64,000 nucleotides of DNA from contig NC_011879.1 of NCBI RefSeq assembly GCF_000022025.1, positions 248,001 through 312,000 of the forward strand. The letters run 5' to 3'. The position numbers and the translations under genes were made by a program. The DNA comes from Pseudarthrobacter chlorophenolicus A6 (lineage in GTDB: Bacteria; Actinomycetota; Actinomycetes; Actinomycetales; Micrococcaceae). Below the pieces are notes generated by a model that saw nothing but the letters and a program-made list of their open reading frames with translations, was not told the DNA's origin and searched no databases. Each line of letters begins with the position of its first letter. The first letter of the stretch is position 1. Positions 1 through 8,044 of the stretch are shown here, one piece after another.

Positions 1-332
1 CCAAGGATCCGCTCGGCACGGGCGAACAGTGATGCTGCCAGTTCTTCCATGGCGGCCTGCGGTTCTGCCGATGATCCGGTGGGGTTGGGTACAGCGGAGC
101 GCCATTCACTGGGCGGCAATGACAGCAGCTCGGTCCAGGTCATGGCTGCGTGGTTGAGGACGCTGACGGAGGCGTGTGAGTTCTTGTCCAGGGCGGTGTT
201 GAGGATGCGCACCTGCAGAATAGTGTGCCGGGCCGGCATTCCCGGGTGGGGGATCTGGGCGTGCGCGGTCTGGGTGAGCCGGGCGGAGAGAGGGTCGCGG
301 CCGTAGCTGGTATCCACGATGTTCAGGTCCAT
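1..332 (-). CDS. hypothetical protein, 3' end beyond window
   Basis: Open frame from an ATG at 332 to the window edge with no stop, so the C terminus is missing (110 residues visible, starting MDLNIVDTSYGRDPLSARLT). A purine-rich GAAGGA lies just before the start, and the gene follows the 341-790 gene by 8 nt, so the two are probably co-transcribed. No domain recognised; the visible part is mixed helix with a P/A-rich stretch near residue 90. Confidence 0.7.
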   Translation of the reverse strand, partial: MDLNIVDTSYGRDPLSARLTQTAHAQIPHPGMPARHTILQVRILNTALDKNSHASVSVLNHAAMTWTELLSLPPSEWRSAVPNPTGSSAEPQAAMEELAASLFARAERIL

Positions 333-340
333 GATTCCTT

Positions 341-790
341 CTATGCAGTTTCGGCTTGCGTGGCTGGACGGTTCAAGAAGCGGATGCGCTCCGGAATGGA
401 GATGGTCCGCCATTTTGTGTTCCGGCCCATGACGACCGTGGTTCCGTCGGCGGCCAGGGCGGTGACGTCGGTGTAGCCGTCCGGGGCGACGATGGTGATG
501 CGGGCGATGGAGCCTTGTTCTCCACAGGTGAGCGCCTTCCTGTAGGCGTCCCGGTAGTGCAGGAAGTTCACCTCAGAGCGTTCGCCGATGCGGAACATTG
601 TGGTGTCCCAGACGTGAAAGTATTCACCGTCGTTGAGGACGAGCTCGACGTCATCCTTGCCGGTGCCCGGTCCGATGTCAGGGTGTACGGTTCCGTAGGC
701 GTCATTGAAAGGCTTGAAGAGCAGCTTTCCGTCAGGGTCGTAGGAGAAGAACATCTCAAGAGTCCTGACGTGGCCATAGAAAATTTCCAT
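341..790 (-). CDS. hypothetical protein, 149 aa
   Basis: Starts MEIFYGHVRT. The start is set by the promoter element at 798-827, whose CACACAT block lies exactly 7 nt before this ATG; an upstream in-frame extension would run through the promoter. The protein is aromatic-rich in its first half and ends in a beta-rich segment (ITIVAPDGYTDVTALAADG, then TKWRTISIPERIRFL). Family not recognised. First gene of a short operon with the gene at the window edge. Confidence 0.8.
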   Translation of the reverse strand: MEIFYGHVRTLEMFFSYDPDGKLLFKPFNDAYGTVHPDIGPGTGKDDVELVLNDGEYFHVWDTTMFRIGERSEVNFLHYRDAYRKALTCGEQGSIARITIVAPDGYTDVTALAADGTTVVMGRNTKWRTISIPERIRFLNRPATQAETA

Positions 791-797
791 GCCCCTG

Positions 798-827
798 ATG
801 TGTGCGGACCCCTGCATTTGGGTCCCC
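798..827 (-). promoter_or_regulatory. CACACAT-class promoter
   Basis: Coding strand: GGGGAC, 17-nt spacer, CACACAT, then 7 nt to the ATG at 790. Predicted leaderless start. Confidence 0.75.
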
Positions 828-873
828 AAGCCGCCTAACTTCGGAGGGGGTTGACCGCCGCGTCGCGGCGACG

Positions 874-1329
874 CTACTTCAGGGTCTGACCGCCGCCAGG
901 CCATTCGACCCTGGCCAGCGGTGTCGCCAGGATCAGCTTCCAGCACCCGTCGCACGGCTTCTTCGTGGTGGAGAGCGTCGAGCCCTCCATGTCCGCCCAG
1001 CTGGCACGGATGATGGCATTGGCCTCGGCGTGGATGCTGATGCAGGCGCCCGGACCTGTGTCGTAGGAGCTTCCGTAATCTTTGCCGACACTGGCCCGCG
1101 GGCAGGCACCGCTGGTGAGGCAACCGGCCATTCCCGAAGGGGCTCCGTTGTAGCCGGTCGCGACGATACGCATGTCAGCGGTCATGATGACGGCCCCGAC
1201 CTGTGCGCGGGAGCAGTCGGCGCGGGCAGCGACTGCTGTCGCGATGCTCATCGCCCAGTCGCTCCAGGTCGGTCGCGGATCCGAGGCGGGTGCGCCATTG
1301 TCTGCCAGAGTGGCTGGTTGTTCAGTCAT
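874..1329 (-). CDS. dCMP/cytidine deaminase-family enzyme
   Basis: 151 aa. Zinc-dependent deaminase fold: His100-Ala-Glu102 (HAEANAII) and PCDGC with Cys126/Cys129 are the metal ligands and proton-shuttle glutamate of the CDA superfamily. The N-terminal block (RAQVGAVIM, ATGYNGAPSG) is typical of deoxycytidylate deaminases, which feed dUMP to thymidylate synthesis and are common on phages and plasmids. I did not find the allosteric-site residues with certainty, so ComE-type or guanine-type activity is possible. The ATG at 1329 is preceded by GTGAG at about 7 nt; a GTG at 1338 overlapping the upstream stop is an alternative. Last gene of the operon that begins at 2642. Confidence 0.85.
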   Translation of the reverse strand: MTEQPATLADNGAPASDPRPTWSDWAMSIATAVAARADCSRAQVGAVIMTADMRIVATGYNGAPSGMAGCLTSGACPRASVGKDYGSSYDTGPGACISIHAEANAIIRASWADMEGSTLSTTKKPCDGCWKLILATPLARVEWPGGGQTLK

Positions 1330-1338
1330 GTGCAGCAC

Positions 1339-1671
1339 TCACAGGTTCCAGGACTTGTCGGGGTCCGCCAGGTCATCGAAAAGTTCGAGTTGTCCGGTGT
1401 AGCCGGTCAGCTCCCGGAAGTGGGCGATGACCGAGTCGTGGCTGCGGTGGGTAAAAACCTCGGCGCCGTCGGCGTAGAGGATGTGCACTTGCCGGTCGTC
1501 GTCCAGGCCGATGACGTAGTCGGGTTCGTGCCGGCGGTCGATGATTTCGCGCAGGACCGACTTGATGCTGGTCGCGTCGAGGTGGGTCAGGTGGCTGAAG
1601 TCGCCGTTCTCCCAGCCTTGAAGGGGAACAGTGTATTCAAGGGTCTCGCGGATAGTGACGTGGTCAGTCAT
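1339..1671 (-). CDS. hypothetical protein, paralog of 2277-2642
   Basis: 110 aa, start MTDHVTIRETLEYTVPL. It shares with the 2277-2642 product the N-terminal T-x-RET-x-E-(Y/F)TV pattern, an I-x-RRHE-x-DY block, and F-x-(S/H)RSHD near the C terminus, so the two are duplicated copies of one family. The ATG overlaps the upstream stop by 8 nt, which argues for translational coupling. Function unknown; acidic, no signal peptide or membrane segment. Confidence 0.8.
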   Translation of the reverse strand: MTDHVTIRETLEYTVPLQGWENGDFSHLTHLDATSIKSVLREIIDRRHEPDYVIGLDDDRQVHILYADGAEVFTHRSHDSVIAHFRELTGYTGQLELFDDLADPDKSWNL

Positions 1672-1945
1672 CGATGTTCTCCGGGCCGGTTCCAGCTGCG
1701 GCGGGGGCCGGGGCCTGGTCGAGCTTGGCCTGCCGTGCATCGTAGGTCTTCTTGAGGTCCGCGGTTATCCACTGGTGGCTCATTGCCTGGGTGTGGGCAT
1801 CCTTGTGTCCGGCCGCGTATGCCTGGGCGAGGGCTTCTCGGATGACGAAGACGGTGTTGCCGGCGTCGGCCTGGGGGCTGCTGATCTCCCGCACCACGGC
1901 CTGCAGTTGCTGGTCGAGGTGGGCGGGCATCGGGGTGTAGCTCAT
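1664..1945 (-). CDS. hypothetical protein, 93 aa
   Basis: Start MSYTPMPAHLDQQLQAVVRE with GAGGAA a few bases upstream; the ATG overlaps the previous stop as ATGA. Mostly helical, ending in an Ala/Pro-rich tail. No family recognised. Third gene of the five-gene 2642 to 874 operon. Confidence 0.8.
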   Translation of the reverse strand: MSYTPMPAHLDQQLQAVVREISSPQADAGNTVFVIREALAQAYAAGHKDAHTQAMSHQWITADLKKTYDARQAKLDQAPAPAAAGTGPENIDD

Positions 1946-2280
1946 GGGTTCCTCGTTCTCACGGGTGGGCCGGTGCGGAGTTCGTCGGCGCGGTGCTGGA
2001 GCCATCCCACATCGGTGGTCATGGCGTGGAGCGTGTCGTCGTTGTCGATGCCGGCGTTGTAGGAGCGGACCCGGATGATGTCCACTGACGCCTGCAGGTC
2101 GGTGGCAGCGTCAGTAAGTGCCTGGGCGGCGATGAAGGGTGCGGCCGCGGCGATCGCACCGGCGAACAGGGCCCAGGTGCCGTGCTCGGAGAGCCAGTCG
2201 GCCTTGCTGACCCCTGGCGGTGGGGTGACTTCCCGCATCGCTTCTTTCGCGGCTTCGAGTGCGTCGGCAGGAAGGCTCAT
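1942..2280 (-). CDS. hypothetical protein with hydrophobic segment, 112 aa
   Basis: Start MSLPADALEAAKEAMREV, ATGA overlap with the upstream gene. Residues 34-54 (ALFAGAIAAAAPFIAAQAL) form one hydrophobic stretch that could be a membrane segment or a buried helix. No family recognised. Confidence 0.8.
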   Translation of the reverse strand: MSLPADALEAAKEAMREVTPPPGVSKADWLSEHGTWALFAGAIAAAAPFIAAQALTDAATDLQASVDIIRVRSYNAGIDNDDTLHAMTTDVGWLQHRADELRTGPPVRTRNP

Positions 2281-2642
2281 GACTGCTCCTGTTTTGCGGC
2301 TTTGCTCTCGGCCTGGATTCGCCAAAACTTGTCCTGGTCGTCGAGGTCCCCGAACCGGAACACTTGGGACACGTCATCACCGAGGGAACCGCAGTGGTCA
2401 ACGACGGCATCATGGCTGCGGGACTCGAAGATCCGCTCTCCGTCCTTCAGGAGGTAGAACAGTTCGGCTTCCAGGTCGCAGTCCCAGGAGTAGTCGACCT
2501 CGTGCCGGCGGCCGATCTCCTCACGGGAGACCACCTTTACGTCCTGACGCTCTTCGCCGTAGGAGTGCTCGGCCTCGTAGTCGTCGCGTGGCAGCCGGAC
2601 GGTGAATTCCACGGTCTCGCGGTAGGTGATGAAATCGGTCAT
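2277..2642 (-). CDS. hypothetical protein, paralog of 1339-1671
   Basis: 121 aa, start MTDFITYRETVEFTVRL. First gene of the operon 2277, 1942, 1664, 1339, 874, all linked by 4-8 nt overlaps. Its ATG is 7 nt after the CACACAT block. Shares the EEIGRRHEVDY and SRSHDAVV blocks with its paralog and is slightly longer because of a charged insertion near residue 25. Function unknown. Confidence 0.8.
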   Translation of the reverse strand: MTDFITYRETVEFTVRLPRDDYEAEHSYGEERQDVKVVSREEIGRRHEVDYSWDCDLEAELFYLLKDGERIFESRSHDAVVDHCGSLGDDVSQVFRFGDLDDQDKFWRIQAESKAAKQEQS

Positions 2643-2649
2643 GCGGGTC

Positions 2650-2679
2650 ATGTGTGCGGCGCGGCGCTCAGGTCTCCCC
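2650..2679 (-). promoter_or_regulatory. CACACAT-class promoter
   Basis: GGGGAG, 17 nt, CACACAT, 7 nt to ATG 2642. Drives the five-gene deaminase operon. Confidence 0.8.
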
Positions 2680-2740
2680 GGATCTCGGAGCCGTACCTCT
2701 CCGGGAGCACCACGGATACCTCCCCGGTACGATGCGGGAC

Positions 2741-3199
2741 GTGTCGCTGCTGATTAGCGTGGTTGGCATGACAACCATCAAGCACTCCGATCGAGGATTT
2801 TCCTCGGATCGCATGCGCCGCGTCGTCGTGGCCCTGATGCTTCTTGAAGCCCTGTCCCTTGCGGTGATCTCGGGACTTCACCTCTCGGGCGTCATCGCCG
2901 GCGGCACGAAGCCCTACAACCCTCAGGCTGCCGGGATCGCAGAAGCAGTTATTGGCGTGGTCCTCGTGGCAGGCGCCGTGATGGCCATGCGCAGTCCGGC
3001 GCGCGGGCGCACGGCAGCGATGGCGGCCACCGCGTTCGCCATCGTTGGCTTCCTCGTCGGACTTGGTTTCACTATCAGTGGCGGCCAGCCCACTGACGTG
3101 GCCTATCACGCTACGGTGCTGCCCCTTCTGGTCTTGACCCTGGCGCTGTCAGTCCGTTGGACCGGAGCCCGCGGTCGCTCCGGGCATGCCCACGCCTAG
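2741..3199 (+). CDS. four-helix membrane protein
   Basis: 152 aa from a GTG at 2741, or 143 aa from ATG 2768. I prefer the GTG because TACGAT (2728-2733) ends exactly 7 nt before it, the same leaderless spacing used elsewhere here; no clear Shine-Dalgarno precedes either start. Four hydrophobic segments: VVVALMLLEALSLAVISGL, AEAVIGVVLVAGAVMAM, AATAFAIVGFLVGLGF and ATVLPLLVLTLALSV. Plus-strand gene, divergent from the deaminase operon and convergent with 3196-3780, sharing the palindromic CTAG of the two stops. Family unknown. Confidence 0.65.
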   Translation: MSLLISVVGMTTIKHSDRGFSSDRMRRVVVALMLLEALSLAVISGLHLSGVIAGGTKPYNPQAAGIAEAVIGVVLVAGAVMAMRSPARGRTAAMAATAFAIVGFLVGLGFTISGGQPTDVAYHATVLPLLVLTLALSVRWTGARGRSGHAHA

Positions 3200-3780
3200 C
3201 GGATCAGGGTGAACGCAGGCTCGGCACCGATCTTGGCGAAGTGGGCGAGCAGTTCGGCAGAGCTGTATTCGCCCTCGTACCCTGGCTCCTGCCAGTAGTT
3301 CACCCCGTCAGTTCGCGACGAGGCGGTGCGGAGCGGGCCGCCGTAAGGCATGATGCACAGCGCTGTGAAGGCTTCCTCAGAGTTCAGGTCGTCCTCGGTC
3401 CTCAGGACCCTGGGCCCCACCGGGAGCAGGTTCTCGGGCTCCCGCGTCACCAGCATGAAGCGCGCTTCATCGCCAAGGTTGGCGAAGTCGGCGAGCAACT
3501 CGGATGATGTGAAAAACTCGTCGGTGCCCATGGCGGTCCACTCGTTTTGGCCGTCCCTGCGGCTGTAGAAGCCGTAGGCGGCGGACCCATCCTCTGTGAC
3601 GAGGCACAGCGCGTTCGACGCCTCCTCGGAGTCCAGCTCCTCGACGGTGGTCAGAATCTTCGGCTCAGTCTTGGCCAGGATTTCCCGGACCTTCTCGGTG
3701 GCCGTGGACAGGGGAGCGCCGTCGTAGGCGAAGTGCTCGAATTCTTCGAGCATGGCAACAAGTTCGGAGCGTAGGTTCAT
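3196..3780 (-). CDS. hypothetical protein with internal duplication
   Basis: 194 aa, start MNLRSELVAMLEEF, 7 nt after a CACACAT block. Two tandem repeats of about 65 residues are visible, each opening with (D/N)SEEA-x(2)-ALC and closing with SSELLA-(D/H)-FA-x-(L/I)-G-x-EA/EP-x-F-x-L-(V/I). The duplication points to a small alpha/beta domain used twice, possibly as a pseudo-dimer. Monocistronic, convergent with the membrane protein. No family recognised. Confidence 0.8.
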   Translation of the reverse strand: MNLRSELVAMLEEFEHFAYDGAPLSTATEKVREILAKTEPKILTTVEELDSEEASNALCLVTEDGSAAYGFYSRRDGQNEWTAMGTDEFFTSSELLADFANLGDEARFMLVTREPENLLPVGPRVLRTEDDLNSEEAFTALCIMPYGGPLRTASSRTDGVNYWQEPGYEGEYSSAELLAHFAKIGAEPAFTLIR

Positions 3781-3787
3781 GCGGGCA

Positions 3788-3817
3788 ATGTGTGCGGACA
3801 GGTCGTTGCCGCTCATC
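3788..3817 (-). promoter_or_regulatory. CACACAT-class promoter
   Basis: Weaker -35 (GATGAG), 17 nt, CACACAT, 7 nt to ATG 3780. Overlaps the last codons of the upstream gene. Confidence 0.65.
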
Positions 3818-4703
3818 GGCGCCAGGCCCACACCCGTTCGGTCTCTTTGAGTGGCTTGCCTGCCGGGCCTTTCGTGTAGGAGGGCACCCAGGTGATGCGC
3901 CGCTGCGCGTGGTGCTTGCCGTAGGCCTGGTTCCGCCAGTGCCCACGGACAATCCACCGGTGCGTGTAGACCCGGCCCGTCTCGGACTTCTCCCCGGTTT
4001 CGACATGGTGCGGGGCGCGCAGGTCAACGACGGTCACCGTGGCTGACTGGCCTTTTTTGGCTGCCTTCCGCGCAGCAGGGGTCTTCGGGGCGGTCGTGGT
4101 CCGGGCCGCTACCGAGGGGTTGGCCATCAAGTGGGATGCAGCGGCCAGGAACTGCATCATCCGGTGCGAGTTCGCATCCACGCCCTCATCCTCGGCGGCA
4201 AAGAACCTGTCCGCGTGACCGCGGAAGTAGCAGACCGGTTCAAGGGCGGCTTCGTAGAGCCGGCCGGGCACCGCGTCCCGGCAGTAGGACTCGATGAAGA
4301 CCATCTCCTCGAGGATCGTCCAAGTCAGCACATCGACGGACAACTCCATCTCAACCTGACGGGCATCAGAAGTGACGATCCACGTCTTCAGCGGCGGCAG
4401 GGACTTCTCCAGCACCATGACACCGTGGGTGGCCGGCAGATCGGTTTCCGGGGTGAAGCCCGGCACGTCGCTGGCGGCGTCCACAGCCAGGGAGACCATG
4501 TCGGCGGAGACCCAGAACATTTCTCCGGCGGCCAGTTTGCGGGCGACCTTCCGGTCGTAGGAGATCTGGGTCCGGACATCCTCGGGCAGGTTTTCCGGCT
4601 TGCCTCCGAGGGAGAGCGCGAAGGAGGTCGGGACGTTGACCTTCTCGTGCATCAGCACCGCACGCACGTCGGGGACGCTGGAGACTCGCCAAGGGATGTC
4701 CAT
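3813..4703 (-). CDS. hypothetical protein with C-terminal basic domain
   Basis: 296 aa. N-terminal 190 residues are mixed alpha/beta and acidic; residues around 205-222 form an Ala/Lys/Thr linker (KTPAARKAAKKGQ); the last 70 residues are basic and aromatic with HRWIVRGHWRNQAYG and RRITWVPSYTKGPAG, a C-terminal pattern I associate with uncharacterised actinobacterial accessory proteins. The linker and basic tail suggest nucleic-acid binding, by inference only. Start overlaps the upstream stop as TGATG. Distal gene of the run from 7671. Confidence 0.75.
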   Translation of the reverse strand: MDIPWRVSSVPDVRAVLMHEKVNVPTSFALSLGGKPENLPEDVRTQISYDRKVARKLAAGEMFWVSADMVSLAVDAASDVPGFTPETDLPATHGVMVLEKSLPPLKTWIVTSDARQVEMELSVDVLTWTILEEMVFIESYCRDAVPGRLYEAALEPVCYFRGHADRFFAAEDEGVDANSHRMMQFLAAASHLMANPSVAARTTTAPKTPAARKAAKKGQSATVTVVDLRAPHHVETGEKSETGRVYTHRWIVRGHWRNQAYGKHHAQRRITWVPSYTKGPAGKPLKETERVWAWRR

Positions 4704-4975
4704 CAGATGTGCTCCTGCTCCTTGCCGGTCGGGTGGAACTCTGCCATGTAGTCGCGGTACCGCCGGTTGGCTTCCTCGATGCCGCCGTAGTTGTAGCTCG
4801 GGACCATCGAGGACACTACCTGGGCCAGCCGGCCGAGGCGCTGCTCAGTGTTTCGCGCATTGCGGGCCAGTGCGGCGACGTCCATAGGGTTACTGGGAAT
4901 GATGGCGGCCAGGGACGACATTTCACCGCTTACCCGCATGAGCAGCTCGTTGCGGGTCAGACGCTTCCTGCTCAT
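4703..4975 (-). CDS. hypothetical helical protein, 90 aa
   Basis: Start MSRKRLTRNELLMRV, ATGA overlap with the upstream gene. Almost entirely helical with a heptad-like centre (MDVAALARNARNTEQRLGRL), so a short coiled coil is likely. No family recognised. Confidence 0.75.
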   Translation of the reverse strand: MSRKRLTRNELLMRVSGEMSSLAAIIPSNPMDVAALARNARNTEQRLGRLAQVVSSMVPSYNYGGIEEANRRYRDYMAEFHPTGKEQEHI

Positions 4976-5277
4976 GCCCGGCCCTTGGCGGCCGTCGCCC
5001 GCTGCTCCGGGGTGCAGCAGTCGCAGTCGGCGTCCGCGAGACCGCAGCCGAAGCCTACCTGCGGGCACCCGTCGTAGGGGTCAAGGATGCGGCAGTGCGG
5101 GCACGGATTGTCCGTCTCGGCGCAATGCTTCAAGGCACCGCAGATGCAGTCGGCCGGGTTGGTGCTTGCGGGCATCTCCCGGATCTGGGCCAGCCTCCTC
5201 TCTTGGGAGGTAGGAAGGGCCAGTATCTTCTGGAACTCCCGGACCTGACGGAGGTCTTCCGGGCTGGCGTTATGCAT
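4972..5277 (-). CDS. cysteine-rich small protein
   Basis: 101 aa, start MHNASPEDLRQVREFQ. A helical N-terminal half is followed by a cysteine cluster (CICGALKHC, CPHC, GCGLADADCDCC) that could hold two zinc ions. Start overlaps the upstream stop by 8 nt. Function unknown; a nucleic-acid or protein-binding zinc ribbon is the simplest guess. Confidence 0.75.
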   Translation of the reverse strand: MHNASPEDLRQVREFQKILALPTSQERRLAQIREMPASTNPADCICGALKHCAETDNPCPHCRILDPYDGCPQVGFGCGLADADCDCCTPEQRATAAKGRA

Positions 5278-5767
5278 CGCTGGCCCCCGGCGTGGACTGC
5301 AGAACCGCCAGTGCTTCGCGGATCTTCTCCGCACCGCTGGGAAGGGGCCACAAAGGCTCGATCCACACGATGCCGTTGTGCCCGCCCCTGTTCACCAGGG
5401 CGCCGTTCTGCCACTGGTCCAGAACCCCGGCAATAGTCTTGATGGCTATGGACTCAGCTGACCCGCCATGTCTGGTGACCTGGGCTCGTGCAGCCAGCTC
5501 GGCGGCACCGCGGTAACCGGCAGCGATGCCCGAATCGATCAGGGCCTGATCCCGGTCCTCGGCCGTCCATTTGTCGGCGGCACTGTCGTGGGTCCCGGCG
5601 CGGGTCGTGAGTTGGGTGGCGAGAGCCTTCAGGTCACCCCAGCCCGCAGAGGCCAGGGCTTCGCGGATCCGGCCAGCCAAGTCGAGGTGTTCAGGGCCCG
5701 GTTCGTTTCCGCCGGCGGCGACCCGTCCAATGATGCCCAGGACCGGATCGGTTTCGGGTGTGGTCAT
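5270..5767 (-). CDS. hypothetical protein, 165 aa
   Basis: Start MTTPETDPVLGIIGRVAAGG, preceded by AAAGGAAA. Middle segment is helical (GIAAGYRGAAELAARAQV); C-terminal part carries EPLWPLPSG. Separated by 37 nt from the upstream 5805-6539 gene without a CACACAT block, so probably read through from it. No family recognised. Confidence 0.75.
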   Translation of the reverse strand: MTTPETDPVLGIIGRVAAGGNEPGPEHLDLAGRIREALASAGWGDLKALATQLTTRAGTHDSAADKWTAEDRDQALIDSGIAAGYRGAAELAARAQVTRHGGSAESIAIKTIAGVLDQWQNGALVNRGGHNGIVWIEPLWPLPSGAEKIREALAVLQSTPGASDA

Positions 5768-5804
5768 GGCTTTCCTTTCAGGAGGGTGACAACGGCGTTG
5801 ACGA

Positions 5805-6539
5805 TCATGGTTTGCTTGATGAAGGTGTCGGGTCGGGGGCGGCGATCTCGTCCCAAAGTTGGTGGGCCTCGTGAACCCGCGCAGGGTCCACATTGAGCTC
5901 CTCGCCGATCCAGTAAGCGAACTCCATGCTGTGCGCAAAGGCCGCTTGTTCGGCGGGCACCATCAGAAGTGTGGCGAACCAGTGGAGGTCCGGCCTGGTG
6001 TTGGGGGTGTCGCTGAAGTCGTAGTACTCCGTGCGCGGGAAGCCATCGAACTTCATGTCTGTGACACGCGCGGCGATGGTCAGAGCCAGGAGCTCCTGGC
6101 GGCGGTTCTCATCATCCTCTTCCCGCCACAGGACCTGGAAACCGGCCGGCGGTGGCAGCAGGCGTGCACGGGCGCCAGGGAACAAGTCCGGACCTGCCCT
6201 GGAGACCCAGCCGCCAAGTCGTTTCACCTGGGCCCGGAGGTTCACTGGTCGGGCCCCGTCGTGCACGTTCCAGCGCTCGATGAAGCCTTGCGCGGCTTGT
6301 GCGACGAAGTACCGTCGGGACCGCTTGACGAGAATGGCGATGACACCCTGAGCCGAATCCCCGTCTGGTTCGAGGATCTCCCAAAAGTCACCCACGTAGT
6401 CGCTGTCGTACAGCGGCTCGGCCAGTCTCCCGTCGCGCCACAGCTCGAGCTCGTCGTAGGGGTTGACGCACAGGCTGACCGGTGAGCCGTCCAGATCGAA
6501 GACCACTCCGTCCCGGACTGCGATCCGTTGATTGGTCAT
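5805..6539 (-). CDS. hypothetical protein, paralog of 6546-7307
   Basis: 244 aa. Aligns along its length with the neighbouring 253-aa product: (A/E)VRDGV-x-F at the N terminus, AVLVKRS/AILVKRSRRY in the middle, and FA(T/A)(L/M)LLVP followed by V(D/H)-x-AHQLW-(D/A)-EIA at the end. The FAxLLVP block resembles the part of ImmA/IrrE-type proteases after the zinc site, but I find no HExxH, so catalysis is not supported. Start is 6 nt after the upstream stop with GAGGCGAC as ribosome site. Confidence 0.75.
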   Translation of the reverse strand: MTNQRIAVRDGVVFDLDGSPVSLCVNPYDELELWRDGRLAEPLYDSDYVGDFWEILEPDGDSAQGVIAILVKRSRRYFVAQAAQGFIERWNVHDGARPVNLRAQVKRLGGWVSRAGPDLFPGARARLLPPPAGFQVLWREEDDENRRQELLALTIAARVTDMKFDGFPRTEYYDFSDTPNTRPDLHWFATLLMVPAEQAAFAHSMEFAYWIGEELNVDPARVHEAHQLWDEIAAPDPTPSSSKP

Positions 6540-6545
6540 GTCGCC

Positions 6546-7307
6546 TCAGACCCGTGGCAGTACCGGGCTGGCGATTTCAGCCCAGAGCTGGTGGGCATCC
6601 TGCACGGTGGCCGGATCCACCAGCAGTTGGGACCCGACCTCCTCGGCGCTGGCCAGATCCGCGGCACGCGCCGCGTCAGCCACAGGGACGAGGAGCATCG
6701 CGGCGAAGTAGTGTGCCTCCGGATGGGTGTACCGGGCGTCGCCGAGAGTCAGGTCGAGGGGTCCGCGGTTGTGGCCGTCCTCGTAGCTTTCCCACTCCAG
6801 GTCCGCGATGGTCAGGGCCATGAGTTCACGGTGACGAGCGTCGTCTTCGCCGAACTGCCGGAAGAGGGTGATGTCGCCGGGACCGTGGACGCGGGCGGTA
6901 CGCCCCGGGAAACGTGCCGCGTCCCGGTCAGAGAGACCGCCTGGTTGAATGACGGTGCCGCCCATGGAGCGGAACAGGGCCCGAAGGCTGACGTACCCGG
7001 CCTCCTCGTGCAGGTCCTTCTCCACGATGAAGTCGCGTGCCTTCAAGGCCGTCCGGTACCGTTTCGACCGCTTCACCAGGACGGCGACGACGGTCGGGTC
7101 AACCTCCTCGTGGAGAGCGTTCGTCGGATACGGGCGGACGACCTCCCAGTCTTTGCCAACGAATTCACCAAAAAGGATGCTGTCGGCGTGCCTGTTTCTG
7201 CCGGACTTGAGGTTGAGATCGGCAGCCCCGGTAGACCTGACGCTGACACGCTCTATGCCGTCGAGCAGGAAGCGGACGCCGTCGCGGACCTCGATGAACT
7301 CAGACAC
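6546..7307 (-). CDS. hypothetical protein, paralog of 5805-6539
   Basis: 253 aa, start MSEFIEVRDGVRFLLDG, overlapping the upstream stop by 8 nt. Tandem duplicate of the next gene. Central beta-rich part with VAVLVKRSKRY; C-terminal helical part with EAHYFAAMLLVPVADAAR and VQDAHQLWAEIAS. No catalytic motif identified. The pair may form a heterodimer, by inference from tandem duplication. Confidence 0.75.
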   Translation of the reverse strand: MSEFIEVRDGVRFLLDGIERVSVRSTGAADLNLKSGRNRHADSILFGEFVGKDWEVVRPYPTNALHEEVDPTVVAVLVKRSKRYRTALKARDFIVEKDLHEEAGYVSLRALFRSMGGTVIQPGGLSDRDAARFPGRTARVHGPGDITLFRQFGEDDARHRELMALTIADLEWESYEDGHNRGPLDLTLGDARYTHPEAHYFAAMLLVPVADAARAADLASAEEVGSQLLVDPATVQDAHQLWAEIASPVLPRV

Positions 7308-7671
7308 TGGCGCTCCTTGCCATGCGTTCGGCGTAGGACCGGCCGGCAGGAGCAGCGTCCAGGAGGTCGGTCAGCAGAGAGTACGTGAAGTCGGCGTCCA
7401 TCTTGTCCTCCGGAACACCGTCCTCTGAGAGGTCGATCTCACGGTCGAAGCGAAGCGTCGAGAGCAGGTCGTTGACCGCCACGATCGACTGATGGCGGTA
7501 GCGGTCGCCGAGGGTCAGGAGGACAAGGCCCTTGCTGGCGCAGAGAACATTGCGGCAGGTCCAGCCTGGTCCGTCTTCCCGCCGGACTGCCTGGTGGCTG
7601 CCGATGGACTCGGCGATGCGACGGACGGCATCCTGCTTCTGGACGTCCAGCTCACTCGGCTCGGAGGTCAT
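7300..7671 (-). CDS. hypothetical protein, 123 aa
   Basis: Start MTSEPSELDVQKQDAVRRIA with GAAAGGGA ahead. First gene of the operon running down to about 3813. Unlike most promoters here, the CACACAT block lies 43 nt upstream, leaving a short 5' leader with a normal ribosome site. Contains GWTCRNVLCASKGLVLLTLG, a possible small alpha/beta domain. Family unknown. Confidence 0.75.
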   Translation of the reverse strand: MTSEPSELDVQKQDAVRRIAESIGSHQAVRREDGPGWTCRNVLCASKGLVLLTLGDRYRHQSIVAVNDLLSTLRFDREIDLSEDGVPEDKMDADFTYSLLTDLLDAAPAGRSYAERMARSASV

Positions 7672-7713
7672 GGGGTCCCTTTCAAATGGAATTGGAAAGC
7701 TCTTTGACCTGTC

Positions 7714-7743
7714 ATGTGTGCGGAGCAGACCCTGTGCCTCCCC
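7714..7743 (-). promoter_or_regulatory. CACACAT-class promoter with leader
   Basis: GGGGAG, 17 nt, CACACAT; about 42 nt to ATG 7671, which has its own Shine-Dalgarno. Confidence 0.7.
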
Positions 7744-7744
7744 G

Positions 7745-8044
7745 CTACTCGTCGCAGCAGCCCGACGGGCCCACCGAGTACAAGCTCCTGCCAGTGGTGC
7801 TGTCCACGACGACGCTGCAGCGCCCGTTGGAACAGAGCCGGCTGACCGGGGAGGTCCGCGCCTGCCTTTCGGCGACGATCCTTTCCGCCTCGATGGACCG
7901 CGGGTCGCCCATCGGGATGTCCAGCATCGCGGAAAGCTCATCCCGGTAGTAGGGGCCGAGGATCCAGGGACGGCGGCCGGCCAGCTTGATCCGGCGCAGC
8001 TCGTTTGCATGGCGCCGCCGGGCATCGTGCTTGCGCCTGCTCAC
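7745..8044 (-). CDS. hypothetical protein downstream of GH65 gene
   Basis: 99 aa, GTG start overlapping the GH65 stop as GTGA, so translationally coupled to the phosphorylase. Very basic N terminus (RRKHDARRRHANELRR) and a Cys-containing C terminus (LCSNGRC, SGCCDE). No family recognised; probably unrelated to sugar metabolism despite the coupling. Confidence 0.7.
   Translation of the reverse strand: MSRRKHDARRRHANELRRIKLAGRRPWILGPYYRDELSAMLDIPMGDPRSIEAERIVAERQARTSPVSRLCSNGRCSVVVDSTTGRSLYSVGPSGCCDE

Noticed and set aside
5805..7307. ImmA/IrrE-type metalloprotease for the paralogous pair
   Set aside because: The FAxLLVP segment fits, but no HExxH zinc site is present in either protein.
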